In this document: in pieces, positions 1-11,929 of the stretch | Position numbering within the stretch: position 1 is the stretch's first letter | Layout: each line of letters opens with the position of its first letter | NCBI GenBank assembly: GCA_002270565.1 | Contig: NQMI01000009.1 | Location: 726,420-790,419, forward strand | Source of the DNA: Stenocarpella maydis | Taxonomy: Eukaryota; Ascomycota; Sordariomycetes; Diaporthales; Diaporthaceae | Direction of reading: 5' to 3' | DNA: 64,000 bases | Translations under genes and position numbers: made by a program | Notes under the pieces: model-generated | What the model saw: only the letters and a program-made list of their open reading frames with translations | What the model was told of the DNA's origin: nothing | Databases searched by the model: none

Positions 1-436
1 TGCTGCTCGGATCCAAGCACCCCAGGCGACAAGACGCAGCCACACGGCCTGGAGGAGTGCGCTATTGGAGCCAGCGTGTCCCCACTAATAAGCTCAGCCG
101 CGACGAACTCAAATCCCAGCACAAAACACCGCCACCGTCACTGCTGTTCCTAGTCTTACACTTGGCTTGCTGTTTAATTTGTCCTCATGTTCGGAAGCGC
201 GAGCTAAATCACATGGAATCCCCTGCTGTTGCGTAACTCGATTCTCTCGCGGGAAGTCATCTCTTTCTTTTGTTGTTGCTCTGAGCATACCTAGTCTAGT
301 ATTCAGCCAGGCTCAGCCCGGAGCCAAGGGCGAAGCACCAGTCTATCCCGGGCGGCTAGGGCGCTTACACTGTGTAATCACCGCACCGCGAACCACGCGG
401 GACCTATGAGACGGACCACCACAGCCGAGCTCCCAG
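1..436. other. Upstream region, no gene seen
   Basis: I see no supported coding exon or RNA gene here. The stretch lies directly upstream of the hydrolase start and presumably holds its promoter. No clear TATA element stands out. Confidence 0.5.
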
Positions 437-1973
437 ATGGACTTCATACGGAAGGCCGTCCCGGCGCTCCTCCCCCCTCCCGAAACAAGCATAACGGTGA
501 TCACAACGGCGGTCGCGACAGCATCCCTGTACGCCATCCTGAACCGCATCGTCTACCCCCGTAGGCCTGCCGTGCTCCGGAGCCCGCTCGGCACCCACAT
601 ATCCCGTCTCTCGCCCGAGGAGAAGTCGGGCCTGCTCTACCCGCCCGACTATTTCCCTGGGGCACGAGACGTGGAGACGCCGTACGGCTCTATCAGGTGC
701 TGTACGTACGGAAAGAAAAGCCCCGGTCCCATCCCGCATGACTCTTGTCCTCTGCCCCATGGTTTCCTCCCGTTCCCCGACCTGCGATGAGATACTAACC
801 TCAGGCAGATGAATTCGGTCCCGAGTCTGGGAGGAAGGTTCTCCTGATCCATGGGATCTCTACTTCGTGCAGTAAGTAGCTCGCTGGAAATCACTCGCTG
901 CCGCGCCCCTTGGGCTGGGAAGCCTCTGGTCTCGTCGTTAGGCTGTTATCCCGCCGGTCATGAGGCTGGCAAGAGCGCACGCAACGTTCTCTTTGGGTGA
1001 TTTCATGTTGAGCCTGGTCCGAAGAAACCCTCGGAAACTGACCGCAGACCACCTAGTGACGCTCACCCACATCGCCCACGGCCTCGTCGAGCGCGGCTGC
1101 AGGGTCCTCCTCTTCGACCTCTTCGGCCGCGGCTACTCAGACGGTGTGGGCGACCTGCCCCACGACGAGAGACTCTACGTCAGCCAGGCGCTGTGTGTTC
1201 TTGCCTCGAGCGAGCTCGCCTGGACGGGACACGGCGGCGGGGGCGACGACGACGCCGGGTTCCACCTCGTCGGCTACTCCCTGGGCGGCGGCATCGCGAT
1301 CCACCTGGCCGCGGCGTTTCCCCGCACCGTCAGGACTCTGACCCTCCTGGCGCCGGCGGGCATGATCCGCGAGGAAAACTTTGGCGCCGTGGCGACGTTC
1401 ATCTTCAGGAGCGGGTGGGTGCCGGAGGGGCTCGTGGAGATCATGACGCGGTGGAGGCTCAAGAGGCCTATTGCTGAGAGCGCGAGGAGGAAGGGGGCCA
1501 AGGGCGGGGTGCCGACGCCCAAGTCGCATCTGCCCCCGGAGCGGGCAGTCGAGGCGGCCGTGGCGAGCGAGATTGCTGATGCTGCGGTTCCCGAGGCGCC
1601 GGGCCCGCTGCAGCGCAAGGTGCTCGGGTACGTCAACTGGCAGGCTGCGAACCACGCGGGCTTCGTGCCGGCGTTTATGAGCACGCTAAGGTACGCGCCG
1701 ATTACCAGGCAGCACGATGCGTGGAGGAAGCTGGCGAGGAGGGAGCCGAAGACGACGTCTTTTGTCTTTGGGGTTGGAGACGAGCTCGTCAACCATGAGG
1801 ACTACCGCCAGGACGTGCTGCCGCTGGTCGGGGGTGATGAGAAGGTTTTCTGGGCCGATCCTGTCCCTGGTGGACATGATTTCCCCATGTCACATCCGGA
1901 CCAGACGCTCGAGAGGATTTGGAAGTTCTGGGGGTGGGATGAGGGCGTTGCTGCTTCCTGGGTGAAGACGTGA
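437..1973 (+). CDS. alpha/beta hydrolase fold protein, three exons
   Basis: The coding sequence joins 437-701, 809-871 and 1057-1973 and gives 414 residues. Intron 1 opens with GTACGT and has an ACTAAC branch-like site at 793; intron 2 opens with GTAAGT. Phases match across both junctions, and the joined protein runs smoothly into the typical LLIHG oxyanion-side strand in exon 2. The nucleophile elbow GYSLGG is in exon 3, with Ser about 184. A C-terminal GGHDFP motif supplies the catalytic His (about 383). A hydrophobic stretch at residues 18-38 looks like a single N-terminal membrane anchor. This is the serine-hydrolase/esterase superfamily; the substrate cannot be read from sequence. The only neighbour is a decayed transposon block about 1.2 kb downstream, so context adds nothing. 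Confidence 0.88.
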
Positions 1974-3155
1974 GGCGCGTGCCAGGGGCAGATTTTCACA
2001 CATGGGTCAGCCACTGCAGCCGTTTAGACTTGGGTCTATAGATCGAGGAATAGACATTCCCTGCAACCTAAGGGCCTGGCTTGATTTACTAAAGCAGTCG
2101 AGCTGTAGGGATTTTGAGAGAAACCTCACAACCCTTACGGTTCTTAGCAGATACACGGGTATCTTGTCCAAGGCTTGAGCGGCAGGTGTTTAAGCCAACA
2201 AAACTGATACATATGTACACTTGATATGAAAAGGGGCAGTGCCGCAGGAGTGTGTCCGAGTCTGTCACCATAGCCACCATAGCCACCTTGCCTGCCCCAA
2301 CCAGGCCTACATGGAGTAGCCAAGAGCCTAGGTATCAATTCCTACCTCGCGACACTTTTTCTACTTGGGTTCTGCTAATTTCCCAAGGGTGGGTTCTCGT
2401 TGTGGTACTCCGATAGGATTGCAGAAGACCAGTAAATGCACATGTTGCTCTCTAGATAGGTCCTTGTACACCTCAGGCCAGGAGAATTCATATTCTGGAA
2501 CGGCCAAGTCAACACAAGCTCAAGGATAGCACTATAACAGTAGTTAGTCTGCTCTGCTATTTGACATCTACACGGGCTTACAGGTATAGCAGAGAATCTA
2601 TGCCGTCTGGGTCGAGTCCCTAGCAAATTTGCCTCCAAGAATCTACAGCCCAGGTCTGTGGGACACAAGGTGGGACATGATAACAACAAGAAGCACAAGA
2701 CTTATGCGGGATCTAATCAGCTGATGTTAGTGGCAACAACTGGCTCTTCAATTGCTCCTGAGAATCCACACGAAGAAATAATGTGGCTGTGCCAGAACGC
2801 GAGGATGCTGATTCGCATGATGCAGCTTATTCTAGGCATGCACCAGCCATGATATACTAGTCAACGTCCGCCAACCAGCTTCTAACGTTGGCCCACCCAG
2901 TACAAGGAATTAAGCATGCAGCCTGCTATAATTTCTCATATATCCTCTCTAAAATACCCCGCTTGAAAGCTGTGAAACCGCACTGTGCTCCACTGGAATA
3001 GCTTATACTCTTACTCCGTATTAGCTATGGGTATTAATGGGTAGTTCAATCTACCACCAAAGAGCCTTATGTTACAATTACATAAAATAAGACAGAATTA
3101 ATACTAACAATGTAAAATAAAGAAAGGTTAACCCTAAAAGCTTTAAAGTTTTAGT
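1974..3155. other. Intergenic stretch between hydrolase and retrotransposon
   Basis: No supported gene. Base composition is ordinary to about 2.87 kb and then becomes AT-rich towards the LTR. A CCTAGGTA motif lies at 2327-2334 and a TACTCCGTA motif at 3012-3020; both recur elsewhere between genes in this window. Confidence 0.5.
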
Positions 3156-3368
3156 TGTTGGATGGGTCACATATTGCAATACGAGTGGGGTGTTGTTCTT
3201 GTATTTCTCTCTGTCTTTCGAGTAGTAAGTGCGGTGGGCGAGTCCGCCAGCTATCTTGGTTCTATATAGTTGTGTAGTTGCTTAGAACAACTATGCCCTC
3301 TGGCTATAGTCGGTGGCTGTAGTGATAGCCCACCAGTGCTATTGCATACTACTATTGCTATATTGGTA
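3156..3368 (-). repeat. LTR of decayed Copia element (3' LTR by orientation)
   Basis: This 213-base segment matches 12490-12710 in direct orientation, sharing for example the stretches GAGTGGGGTGTTGTTCTTGT and CTATGCCCTCTGGCTA. The plus-strand left edge is TGTTGG here and TATTGG in the partner, and the right edges are TTGGTA and TTAGTA. This fits original TG...CA ends altered by C-to-T type mutation. A purine-rich tract lies just inside on the minus strand, so this is the 3' LTR of a minus-strand element. Confidence 0.82.
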
Positions 3369-3380
3369 GTCTTTTCTTTT
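3369..3380 (-). other. Candidate polypurine tract
   Basis: Read on the minus strand this is AAAAGAAAAGAC, immediately before the LTR at 3156-3368. A purine run directly upstream of the 3' LTR is the usual primer for plus-strand DNA synthesis in LTR retrotransposons. It supports the minus-strand orientation given by the RNase H and reverse transcriptase remnants. Confidence 0.5.
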
Positions 3381-4615
3381 AAAAATTATAGTAAAAAAAA
3401 TCCTAGGCGTGGGGTTGAACCCATGCTCTCGCTATTGTAATAAGAATAAAAGAATTGCTGTATTTGTTATTAGAATCCCTATGTTGCCGTTGCTTTTGGT
3501 TATAGCAGCCCCTTAGCCAAGTTTATGAAACTAAAAAGTTTAAGTACTATTAATATATACTTGGAGGGCCTGGTGTTTATGGCGATCCCTGCTTCTTCTG
3601 GAAGCTAGGAGCCTGTGATTATATGGTCGGTATAATATAGTGCTTTCCCTATACAAAGTTACTTCTATTATGATACTGCCTATTTGTTTTTTAGTACTTA
3701 AAGGTTTTAAAAAAAAAACGTCGATAAGGATTATCATTCTTTGCTGTGGCCTATACGGTTAAATAAGGATTTGCCTAAAGCTAGATATAATTGTGTGGAC
3801 TCCTTGGGAGTAAATACTAAGTATCGGCTTTTAGACCTGTCTCTCTTATTAAGTGTTAATATTAACTCGATTGTATAGTCTGATTAGGTATTAATCTGAT
3901 AGCAGATATTAATAATAAGTTTTTAATGCATTTTGTATTTCAAAGCCCTTTGGCCTGAGGCTTAGGGAAAGAACACTTATTAAGCCCTCTTATAGGTGCT
4001 GTAGCAAGATTGGTAGGTGTGGATAGTTAGTAGTTAGGTTAGGTAGGGATTGTAGTAAACGGTAATAAATGGTATATTGGAGCTAACTTATTAATAAAAT
4101 GTATAGTAAAGCATGCAATATCCAATCTGCTCTTAGTAAGTATATAAAACATACGTTGAGCAGGAGTTAAGACTGTGAAATCTTAACTGGGGTTGATTAG
4201 TAGGAACTAAGAAATTAATAACTTTTACAGTTTTAACCTTTTTATTAACCTTAGTATATAGGCACTATTATAAAAATCTTGGCTATAAGATCTCGCTCTT
4301 GGGATAGATTTAAACTATATACTGGCTAACTATATAGCTCCTTAGGGTAAGATGCAGGTAACTAGTTAATGGGGATCTGAAGTTTTGCTAGCTGTTAGTT
4401 ATTATGCCTTTTATCTTTAAGATCATAAAACTTATTTAATTAGGGTACTGGGAAGTAGTGATTCTCCTTTATGTAGGGTAGTATTGGTGTGTAAGTATAT
4501 GGACCAGTGCATAGTTGTTAATTGCCTTGGTATGCTTTTGCTAGGCAAGTTAGTATATAACTTTTTTAGTATTATTATAATCCCTTATTAGTATAGGTGA
4601 GGAAAGGAATTATAA

Positions 4616-4852
4616 CTAGCTATAGTCCATATATCCTTCCACCTTAATAATGAGGGTATTATTATTAATAAGGCGTTTTAGTACCTTATTTGGTATACTC
4701 TTTATAAAGGCATCTACTAGGTTACAGTCCCCAGTAATCCACCGGATCTCATGGATCTCATGCTTCTTATATAATTGCCTTAATGCTATTATATTGATTA
4801 TTAGGCGTTTCTCTTTTATTGTCCCTAGCTTAACTAGATACTTATATAACAA
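4616..4852 (-). pseudogene. Copia polyprotein C-terminus (RNase H region) remnant
   Basis: A 78-codon open segment contains HEIHEIRWITGDCNLVDAFI and a following KVLKRLI stretch. This matches the usual end of fungal Copia polyproteins, where an EIRWI-G-x-N-x-ADA-TK pattern is followed by the last helix. The normal ADA(M/L)TK appears here as VDAFIK, in line with RIP damage. It is isolated by stops on both sides and is certainly non-functional. Confidence 0.72.
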
Positions 4853-5404
4853 GTATAAGTTTATATAGATAATAAGAGGGATCTCTAGTAGACTTAGGCG
4901 TTTAGTAACCTGGCATAAAGTAGCTAATATTACAATCCCTATATTAAAGCTGTTAACTATACTATAAATCTGGGAAGTAAGTATGCTATATATAACCCTT
5001 TTATACTTTATTAATACCTAATGAAGGATATTTCTGGTAATCTTTTATATAGATAGTTGCTTGATTTGCTTTTTATTTATTAGGGTAATTATATAGCTAA
5101 TTTGGGAACTGAGGTTCTTATTGTTGGTAAAAGACCTATTTATAAAGATTATTAACTTAGCTGCTGTGAGGCCTAGAGGAATGTAATCAAGGCTACGGTT
5201 AAGGTGGTCTGCTTGCTACTTTAGCTGCCTATTTAACTTAGCACAGTCCTCTTCTTTAGGGTCTTGAATTTATACTGTAATAAAGAGGTTAAATGCTACT
5301 TCTAGATGGCAAATAGAAGCTAGATATGCTCCTTATATGTGTTATTCTATATACTGTTGAATGTGGTCTGTAGCTATGTAGTTAACTGGCTGTATCTTTG
5401 CCCT

Positions 5405-5677
5405 TTAGCCTTTCTGTTTGAGATGCATAATGCTGTTGTGTAATATTGTGATCTTTGTGCTATTAAAGTCTAGTAATCTCTCGGGGGTTAATTTATCCTT
5501 TGGCTTGTAGTAGATCTCCTCCTTCTTAATCTTTTGCTTTTTAAGTTTTGAGAAAGCTGGGGTATAGAGGGTGAGGGTATTATTAGTCTGTATGGTAGTG
5601 ATACTAAAGATGTCCTTACTGCCCTTACTGCTATGGTTAGCTATTAAGAGGCACGGGTTATATACAGATACAATCAT
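5405..5677 (-). pseudogene. Copia reverse transcriptase C-terminal remnant
   Basis: A 90-codon fragment includes IQTNNTLTL and, further on, PKDKLTPERLLDFN. In fungal Copia elements the corresponding place usually reads QTDDT followed by a LAK-x-x-x-KLT-x-x-x-P-x-x-FNG stretch. The two acidic residues expected near the active site are Asn here, as G-to-A changes in GAY codons would produce. The fragment is short and bounded by stops, so it is a dead copy. Confidence 0.7.
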
Positions 5678-8414
5678 CCCCAGCTTCTTAATATAGTGTT
5701 TATAGTATGTAGCTCACTAGTGCATGCTAGCTTTAGTAATGCTATATAGAGGCTTGATTACCCTCATGATTATGCCAGCTGGGTATTTACCCCTTATTTT
5801 AGGAGGAAGGTAGCATAAGATGGGCCTCTTAAGTATGGATTTTAACTATAGATAGGCCTAGGTAATGTTATGGAGTTTAAGATATAGTCCCTTAGTTATT
5901 AAAGAAGGTGTAAGGGTAAGAAGGAGTTAATAATTTATATATTATACTATTAGTAATCATATAAGGATCTTATATTTTGTAAGATCCCTAAAGCCGGCTA
6001 TAACTAGGCGGGACTTCTTATATAGCTTTTTAGTTTTGCCCTTGATCTCCCTAATAATGTGAGACTTAAAGATTTGTATTCCTCTATGTTTCTTTTTATT
6101 AAACTGCTTAAATTGGAATACTCCTTAGCTGATTAGCTTAAATACTTTTCTATTATTTAACTCCTTAAAGGGATTGCCTAGGGTGGTAATAATGCTATCC
6201 TAGTGGAGCTTTAGAGTGAGTTTATAGTTCTTAATCTTATATTAGGTAAGGAATATATAGGTGATAATCTCATCTTCTATCTTATTGTTATTATTATTAG
6301 TAGCAGGGTTATTATTATTATCATCTATAGTAATGACTGCCTTTTACTTGCTCTTGGTTCTCTGTGGCTGTTCTTATTGTTGAGGGACTACTGGGTTAGG
6401 GATAGCTAGTATAGGGTCTGGCTTAAAGCATACTGGCTCCTTAGGGATATTATTAGGGTTCAGCAGATTAATAGGTTCTTCTTTATCCCAGTAGTATAGC
6501 TATATAAGGGTTAACTGGAAAACAACTGATCTATTTGGTAAGTTAATTATTATATTATGGTTATTAATAGAGAGCAGTTTATATAGGCCTTGCTACCCAG
6601 TCTTTTCTCGCTATATGCATATTTTACTCTAGAGTAAAAGGCTCAAGATTCCTGATATATTTGAGCTATTCCTTGTGCATAATGCTTTATTGATTTTATA
6701 TGCTATATTAATTCTCCTAATCTCCTTTATTGCCTTCTATATTGCCTTAGCTCGCCTTAGAGTAAATAGTATAGGGGCAGAGTCTTCTGTTATATATGGG
6801 TATACTCCAAATATTAGGAGAGTTAGCATAAGGCTATTTAGGCTAATTGTGTTATTAACTGCTGTAAAGCTTGTTTGTAGTATAGCTTCCTTAGTAAATG
6901 TGATTAATAACTTGGTATATAAGATATTAAAAGCCCTATATAAAGGAGTGTAATATCAGTCTACTTTACTAATTAACTAATATGCTTCTGTAGGTATCTA
7001 TTTATATATAATCCTTATAATATGTGCTATACTCTTGAACTTGCTAGAAGCAAAGTTAGTTCTTGCATTAGATATAAGGCGGTCCGGGAGACCTATATAT
7101 GTATTAATTTAGCAACTTTATAGGGCTTCCTATATATCTTTAGTGGAAAGAAAAGATAAGAATTGTCTAGCTTAAAAGGAAGTAGCTAAGTTAATAATAT
7201 ATAGTATAGGAAGGCCTATTAAGTATATTATATTTATAATAACCTTATAATTAAAGTTAATATTATTATGGAGGTTAAACTTGAATCTTTGGGGTGTAGG
7301 AGAGTGTATTTGGTAGTAGTAATAGAACTTAGTAATAGCCTTTAATGCTAAGGAATTAATATTATAGCTTGTGCCTATTAATAGCTAGATAAGATAATTA
7401 ATAGATGGGTGCTTAAATTATCTGTATAGCTGCTGTAGTTTAACTTCTATAAGGAAGAGAATCGGAGTATTATTATTCTTATTAATATTCGTAAGGAACT
7501 ATAGGTATTCCTACTTTTAAGTAATAGGAAATATCTCCTTATGCTATTAATTTGGCTTATATCATATAACTTTGTTAGTTGTATTTTGTATAAAGAGTGA
7601 GTGTATATTTATATCTTGTATATATAAGAGGAAGGGGGTTGCTATCTTTATTATATGGAATGTTAAGTTGCTGGCTGCTATATTAACTATAGTTACTCCT
7701 ATTAACTATAGTAGTTTTCCTGGTTTGAAGCGAACTAATGCTTCGCTTGCACAAGACTTATTAAGAGTAATAGGTAATAGTTGCTGTAGAGCAGTATATT
7801 AGTTGTACCTAGCAGTAGAATAGTTGGTTACGCCAGTATTCAGGAGGATCTCCTGGAAGCGCTGGCGCGAGTAGTTATTTATTATGAAGACTTCCTTAAT
7901 ATTACTGGCTTCCTTATTGGCTTTATTATCATTATTGCTAATGTTATTCTCATTAGTTATAGAGCTGAGGCTGTCCTAGTCCTCCTTATTATTATTAATA
8001 CTAAAGGTATGGAGGAAAGCTTGATCTACTAGCTATGTATAGTTTTCTTGGGCTTTGGTATTGCTGATAAACATGCTGATGCTCTTCTGGTTGTTACCCT
8101 TATAGTTGATGCCCTTATAGTTAATAAGGAATGCGTGAAATTTATTATTTAAAGGGGGTTGGTTTATAGCGCTATATATATTTATATATGTGCCTTTAGC
8201 TCTCTGGCGCTCTTTAAAAGAGTAATTTAATAATTAGCATCCTTTCTTTTAGTAAATGAAGTATTTCTTCTTATATAAGGGACTGTTTTTATTATTCCTT
8301 CTATAGGGGCGGTTGTATCCTCTAAAGAGCGGCTAGAAGTTGCCTTAGGGATGGTAATTGCCTTATCCTAGGGGATATCACCTATGTATAGAGTTCCTTA
8401 AGTAGTTGCCTTTA

Positions 8415-9870
8415 TGCTGCTAGTTGTTGTTATACTGGCGGTTAAGATAGAACTGGTTACTATTAAGGTATTGCTTATTATCTTATTCTTTATTCTTATT
8501 ATAGTCACTATTCTATCCATTATTATTGCCTTGCCCTATAGTGTATGATTGGGAGGGGCGTTAAGGCCCTAATAATGCAGTATAATAATAGAGTATATTA
8601 TATACTTTATTAGTAGTCGCTAGGGCTATTAGTTTAATAAAGTAGAACTCAGGTATACTGCATATAGTATGGATGAGGTTATTATGTAGTAGTTTATCTC
8701 TAAGTGCTTCTTTATAGCTAAGTATTTAGGTATATTGCTTTATGTTTTTAATTAAGATCTCTACTATTTCCGATGAGGTTTTATCCTTATTCTTCTGCTG
8801 TATTAATGTAAAAGTAGTGGTGTTCTATATTGTTAAATACACTTGTTATCTGCTATCTGTATTAAATTATTGCTTGAATTTAGCATATACTATAGTAAAG
8901 GTATCCTTATCTGTAATTAACTGTATATAAAAATCCTTAGCTTTACCCTTTAATATTGCGGGTAATGCTGCCTGGAAGTAAGTTGGGTATAGGTGGTTGT
9001 TTTTTTAGATGTTGTAAAAAAAACGGATTTTATTATTAAGTACTTCATCCGTTACTCTAGTAAATTTCTCGTTATTTAAGTAGTATTTGGCTATATTGGC
9101 AGATATGCCCTTCTTTAGTGGTATAGTATATAGCTGTTGCGGAGGGATTGTGGTGTGCTTCTTATAGGCAGCTCGGAATTCCTCCTACTTGAGTGGTGAT
9201 CTATAGCTATCAGAAGTCTTATAGTTATACATGCCTTGTGGCTGATGGGATGGGGACTGAGATCTGGGTATGGCTGGGGCAGTGGGTTGTAATATAGGTC
9301 TGTAGGTACTTAGGCCTATCCCTCTGTTGCTGCTTAGTGCTAGTTGGTATTCTTTAAATAATAGACTATTATTAAAGGGGATATAGTTATAATATCTCTT
9401 TAATTATATTATCTATTAGTGCCAGTATTATGTAGATGCTAGGGCTTTTGGTAGGGAATCTATCTCTAATAGTTTTATAAAGGCCTTTATATTATTGTTA
9501 ACTTATAGGTATATTCCCTTACTTTATAGTATCTTCTTAAGGGTAGTAAGAATATTATGATGGATTGCTCTAAATGTTTACTCTTTCTAGTCCTTAAAGT
9601 TATCCTTAAAGTTAATATAAACTTCTTAGCTGGTGTGCCTTATATATACTTGGTGACATGCTTGTATATAGATATTGAGATGGATTGCATATGGTCTTGG
9701 GTTACTTAGAGCATCTGGATCTGGGTCTACCCCTTATAGACTGGGGTTAAGACTTATCTTAGTGGTAGCTTCCCTAAGTAATATATCCTTAATCATATCT
9801 AATAAGTTAGTAGGGTTAATACTAGTAGTGATTGTTAATGTAGCTATTAATGCTAATGGCGTAAAGGTGT
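8415..9870 (-). repeat. Copy A of a 1456-base direct duplication (gag side of Copia element)
   Basis: This segment aligns end to end with 10474-11929 at a constant offset of 2059 bases at both ends, so there is no net length change. The differences I compared are almost all transitions (A/G or C/T), for example GGTTACTATTAAGGTATTGC against AGTTACTATTAAGGTACTGC. It ends at the run of Ns. Confidence 0.78.
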
Positions 9871-9875
9871 NNNNN
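9871..9875. other. Assembly gap (5 N)
   Basis: Five unresolved bases lie between copy A of the Copia duplication and the start of the young LTR. The true gap length is unknown, since a fixed run of Ns commonly marks a join of unknown size. Confidence 0.99.
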
Positions 9876-9877
9876 AT

Positions 9878-10473
9878 TGTTAAACGGAACCGCTCAGCAG
9901 GGCGTTGGTACTCCGTGCAAGGAGTTACCCTAGACTTCGTTGTAAGGAGTTACCCTAGACTTCCTAGCAAGGAGTTACCCTAGACTTGCGAGTCAGGCGA
10001 TTTTCGCTAAGTACGCCCAGTGCGTGCGTGACGCAAGATGAGTTTGGTGGCCGTGAGTCGATTATTTTGGCCTGCATTTGCACCTTAATTCAGACCTCTG
10101 CATTACCCTTATTTCTTACCCAAAAAGTATATGACTTAGTGCATTGGATAGCCTGATTTCTGAAGTTTGTATGTACTTAATTTGGGCATTGCTAGGGCTA
10201 TGGTTGGCTGGCTGCTTGGAACCAAAGATGGTGTGTTGGAAGGGCGAATTTTCCGGCATTTGCAAATTTGCACCAGAGCCGACCGCAGCGTGCCCAGGGG
10301 TGAGACGACGTCGGAGGGTATATAAGGAGGGCTTACAGAAGCCCAACTTAATTCAATACAAAGTTGTCCAGACCATTGTCAATCGTCCCAATTCGCCTCA
10401 GAGCACCACACTGCGACCCTGCCGAAACACACGCTGAACTGAATGCTATTCTATAGCACAAATTCATCAGACA
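9878..10473 (+). mobile_element. LTR of a second, younger retrotransposon (apparently solo)
   Basis: This 596-base block begins TGTTAAACG and ends ATCAGACA, so it has TG...CA ends. It carries a GTATATAAG box near 10318-10326, followed by a transcript-leader-like stretch. Its base composition is balanced and it lacks the TpA excess of the DNA on both sides, so it is younger or escaped RIP. Homology of the flanking Copia sequence resumes exactly at base 10474, directly after the terminal CA, which fixes the right end. The left target-site duplication is hidden by the Ns, so I cannot tell a solo LTR from one end of a collapsed full element. No coding region belongs to it here. Confidence 0.72.
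9919..9988 (+). repeat. Three tandem 25-base units inside the LTR
   Basis: The 20-base core AAGGAGTTACCCTAGACTTC occurs at 9919, 9944 and 9969 (the last copy ends in G) with 5-base spacers GTTGT and CTAGC. Short direct repeats upstream of the TATA box are common in LTR U3 regions and could be activator sites; that role is inferred. Confidence 0.85.
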
Positions 10474-11929
10474 TACTACTAGTTATTATTATACTAGCAG
10501 TTAAGATAGAACTAGTTACTATTAAGGTACTGCTTGTTATCTTGTTCTTTATTCTTATTATAGTTACCATTCTGTTCATTATTATTGCCTTGCCCTATAG
10601 TATATGACCGGGAAGGGCGTTAAGGCTCTAATGATCTAGCGTAATGATGGAGTATGTTATACACTTTATTGGCAGTAGCCGGGGCTATTAGCTTAATAAA
10701 GTAGAACTCGGGTATACTGCATATAGTATGGATGAGGTTGTTATGTAGTAGTTTGTCTCTTAGTGCTTCTTTATAGCTAAGTATTTAGGAGTATTGCTTT
10801 ATATTTTTAATTAAGATTTCCACTATTTTTAATGAGGTTTTGCTCTTATTCTTCTGCTATATTAATGCAAAAGTAGTAATGTTCTATATTGTTAAATATA
10901 CTCATTATCTGCTATCTATATTAAATTATTGCTTAAGTTTAGTATATACTATAGTAAAGGTATCCTTATTTATAATTAACTATATATAAAAATCCTTAGC
11001 TTTACTCTTTAATATTATGGATAATGCTGCCTAGAAGTGAGTTGGATATAGGTGGTTATTTTTATAAATATTATAAAAGAGACGGATTTTATTATTAAGT
11101 ACTTTATCCATTGCTTTAGTAAATTTCTCATTATTCAAGTAGTACTTAGCCATATTAGCAGATATGCCCTTCTCTAGTGGTGTAGCATGTAGCTATTGTA
11201 GAGGGATTGTGGCGTGCTTCTTATAGGTAGCTTGGAATTCCTTCTATTTAAGTGGTGATTTATAGCTATTAGAAGTCTTGTAGTTATATATGCTCTATAG
11301 CTGATAGGATGGGGACTGAGATCTGGGTACGGTTAGGGTAGTGGGTTATAATATAGGTCTGTAGGTACTTGGGCCTATCCCTCTGTTACTGCTTGGTGCT
11401 GGTTGGCATTCCTTAAATGATAGACTGTTATTAAAGGGGATATAGTTATGATATCTTTTCAACTATATTATCTGTTAGTGCTAGTATTATGCGGATGCTG
11501 GGGCTTTTAGTAGGGAATCTATTTCTAATAGTTCTATAAAGGCCTTTATATTATTATTAACCTATAGGTATATTCCCTTACTTTATAATGTCTTCTTAAG
11601 GGTAATAAGGATATTATGATAAATTACTCTAAATGTTTGTTCTTTTCAGTCCCTAAAGTTGTCCTTAAAGTTAATATAAACTTCCTGGGTGGTATACCTT
11701 ATGTATGCTTGGTAGCGTGCTTGTATATAAGTATTAAGATAGATTGCATGTGGTCTTAGGTTACTTAGAGTATCTGGATCCGGGTTTACCCCCTATAGAC
11801 TGGGGTTAAGGCTCGTCTTAGTAGTAGCCTCCCTAAGTAATATATTCTTAATCATATCTAATAAGTTAATAGGGTTAAGACTAGTAGTAACTGTTGATAT
11901 AGCTGTTAATGCTGATAGCATAGGGGTAT
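10474..11929 (-). repeat. Copy B of the 1456-base direct duplication
   Basis: This is the partner of 8415-9870, same orientation and same length. Here the match begins at the first base after the young LTR. Divergence is dominated by transitions, as expected when two repeats are mutated independently by RIP. Confidence 0.78.

Larger units (their letters stand above)
3381..9870 (-). mobile_element. Ty1/Copia-type retrotransposon, internal region, RIP-degraded
   Basis: About 6.5 kb of strongly AT-rich, TpA-rich DNA with stops in every frame. On the minus strand I can recognise a reverse transcriptase C-terminal piece at 5405-5677 and an RNase H/polyprotein C-terminus at 4616-4852. A degraded CCHC-knuckle-like segment lies near 8240-8280, where gag would be. 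The order gag, then RT, then RNase H towards the LTR at 3156 fits a Copia element. Composition changes sharply at about 2.9 kb and 12.8 kb. In Pezizomycotina such TpA enrichment is the known outcome of RIP acting on repeats; calling it RIP here is my inference. No part looks translatable. The right end stops at an assembly gap, so the element is not contiguous with the partner LTR in this assembly. Confidence 0.8.

Noticed and set aside
3400..3475. tRNA-like T-arm text (GGGGTTGAACCC) inside the transposon block
   Set aside because: The stem-loop is short and no cloverleaf with acceptor stem and anticodon arm can be drawn around it.
6675..6953. 92-codon hydrophobic plus-strand open frame in the AT-rich block
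   Set aside because: Ile/Leu/Tyr-rich text is expected from TpA-rich DNA, and it is antisense to the Copia polyprotein.
9675..9983. Open frame crossing the N gap
   Set aside because: It runs through unknown bases and joins RIP-mutated Copia DNA to the young LTR; an artefact.
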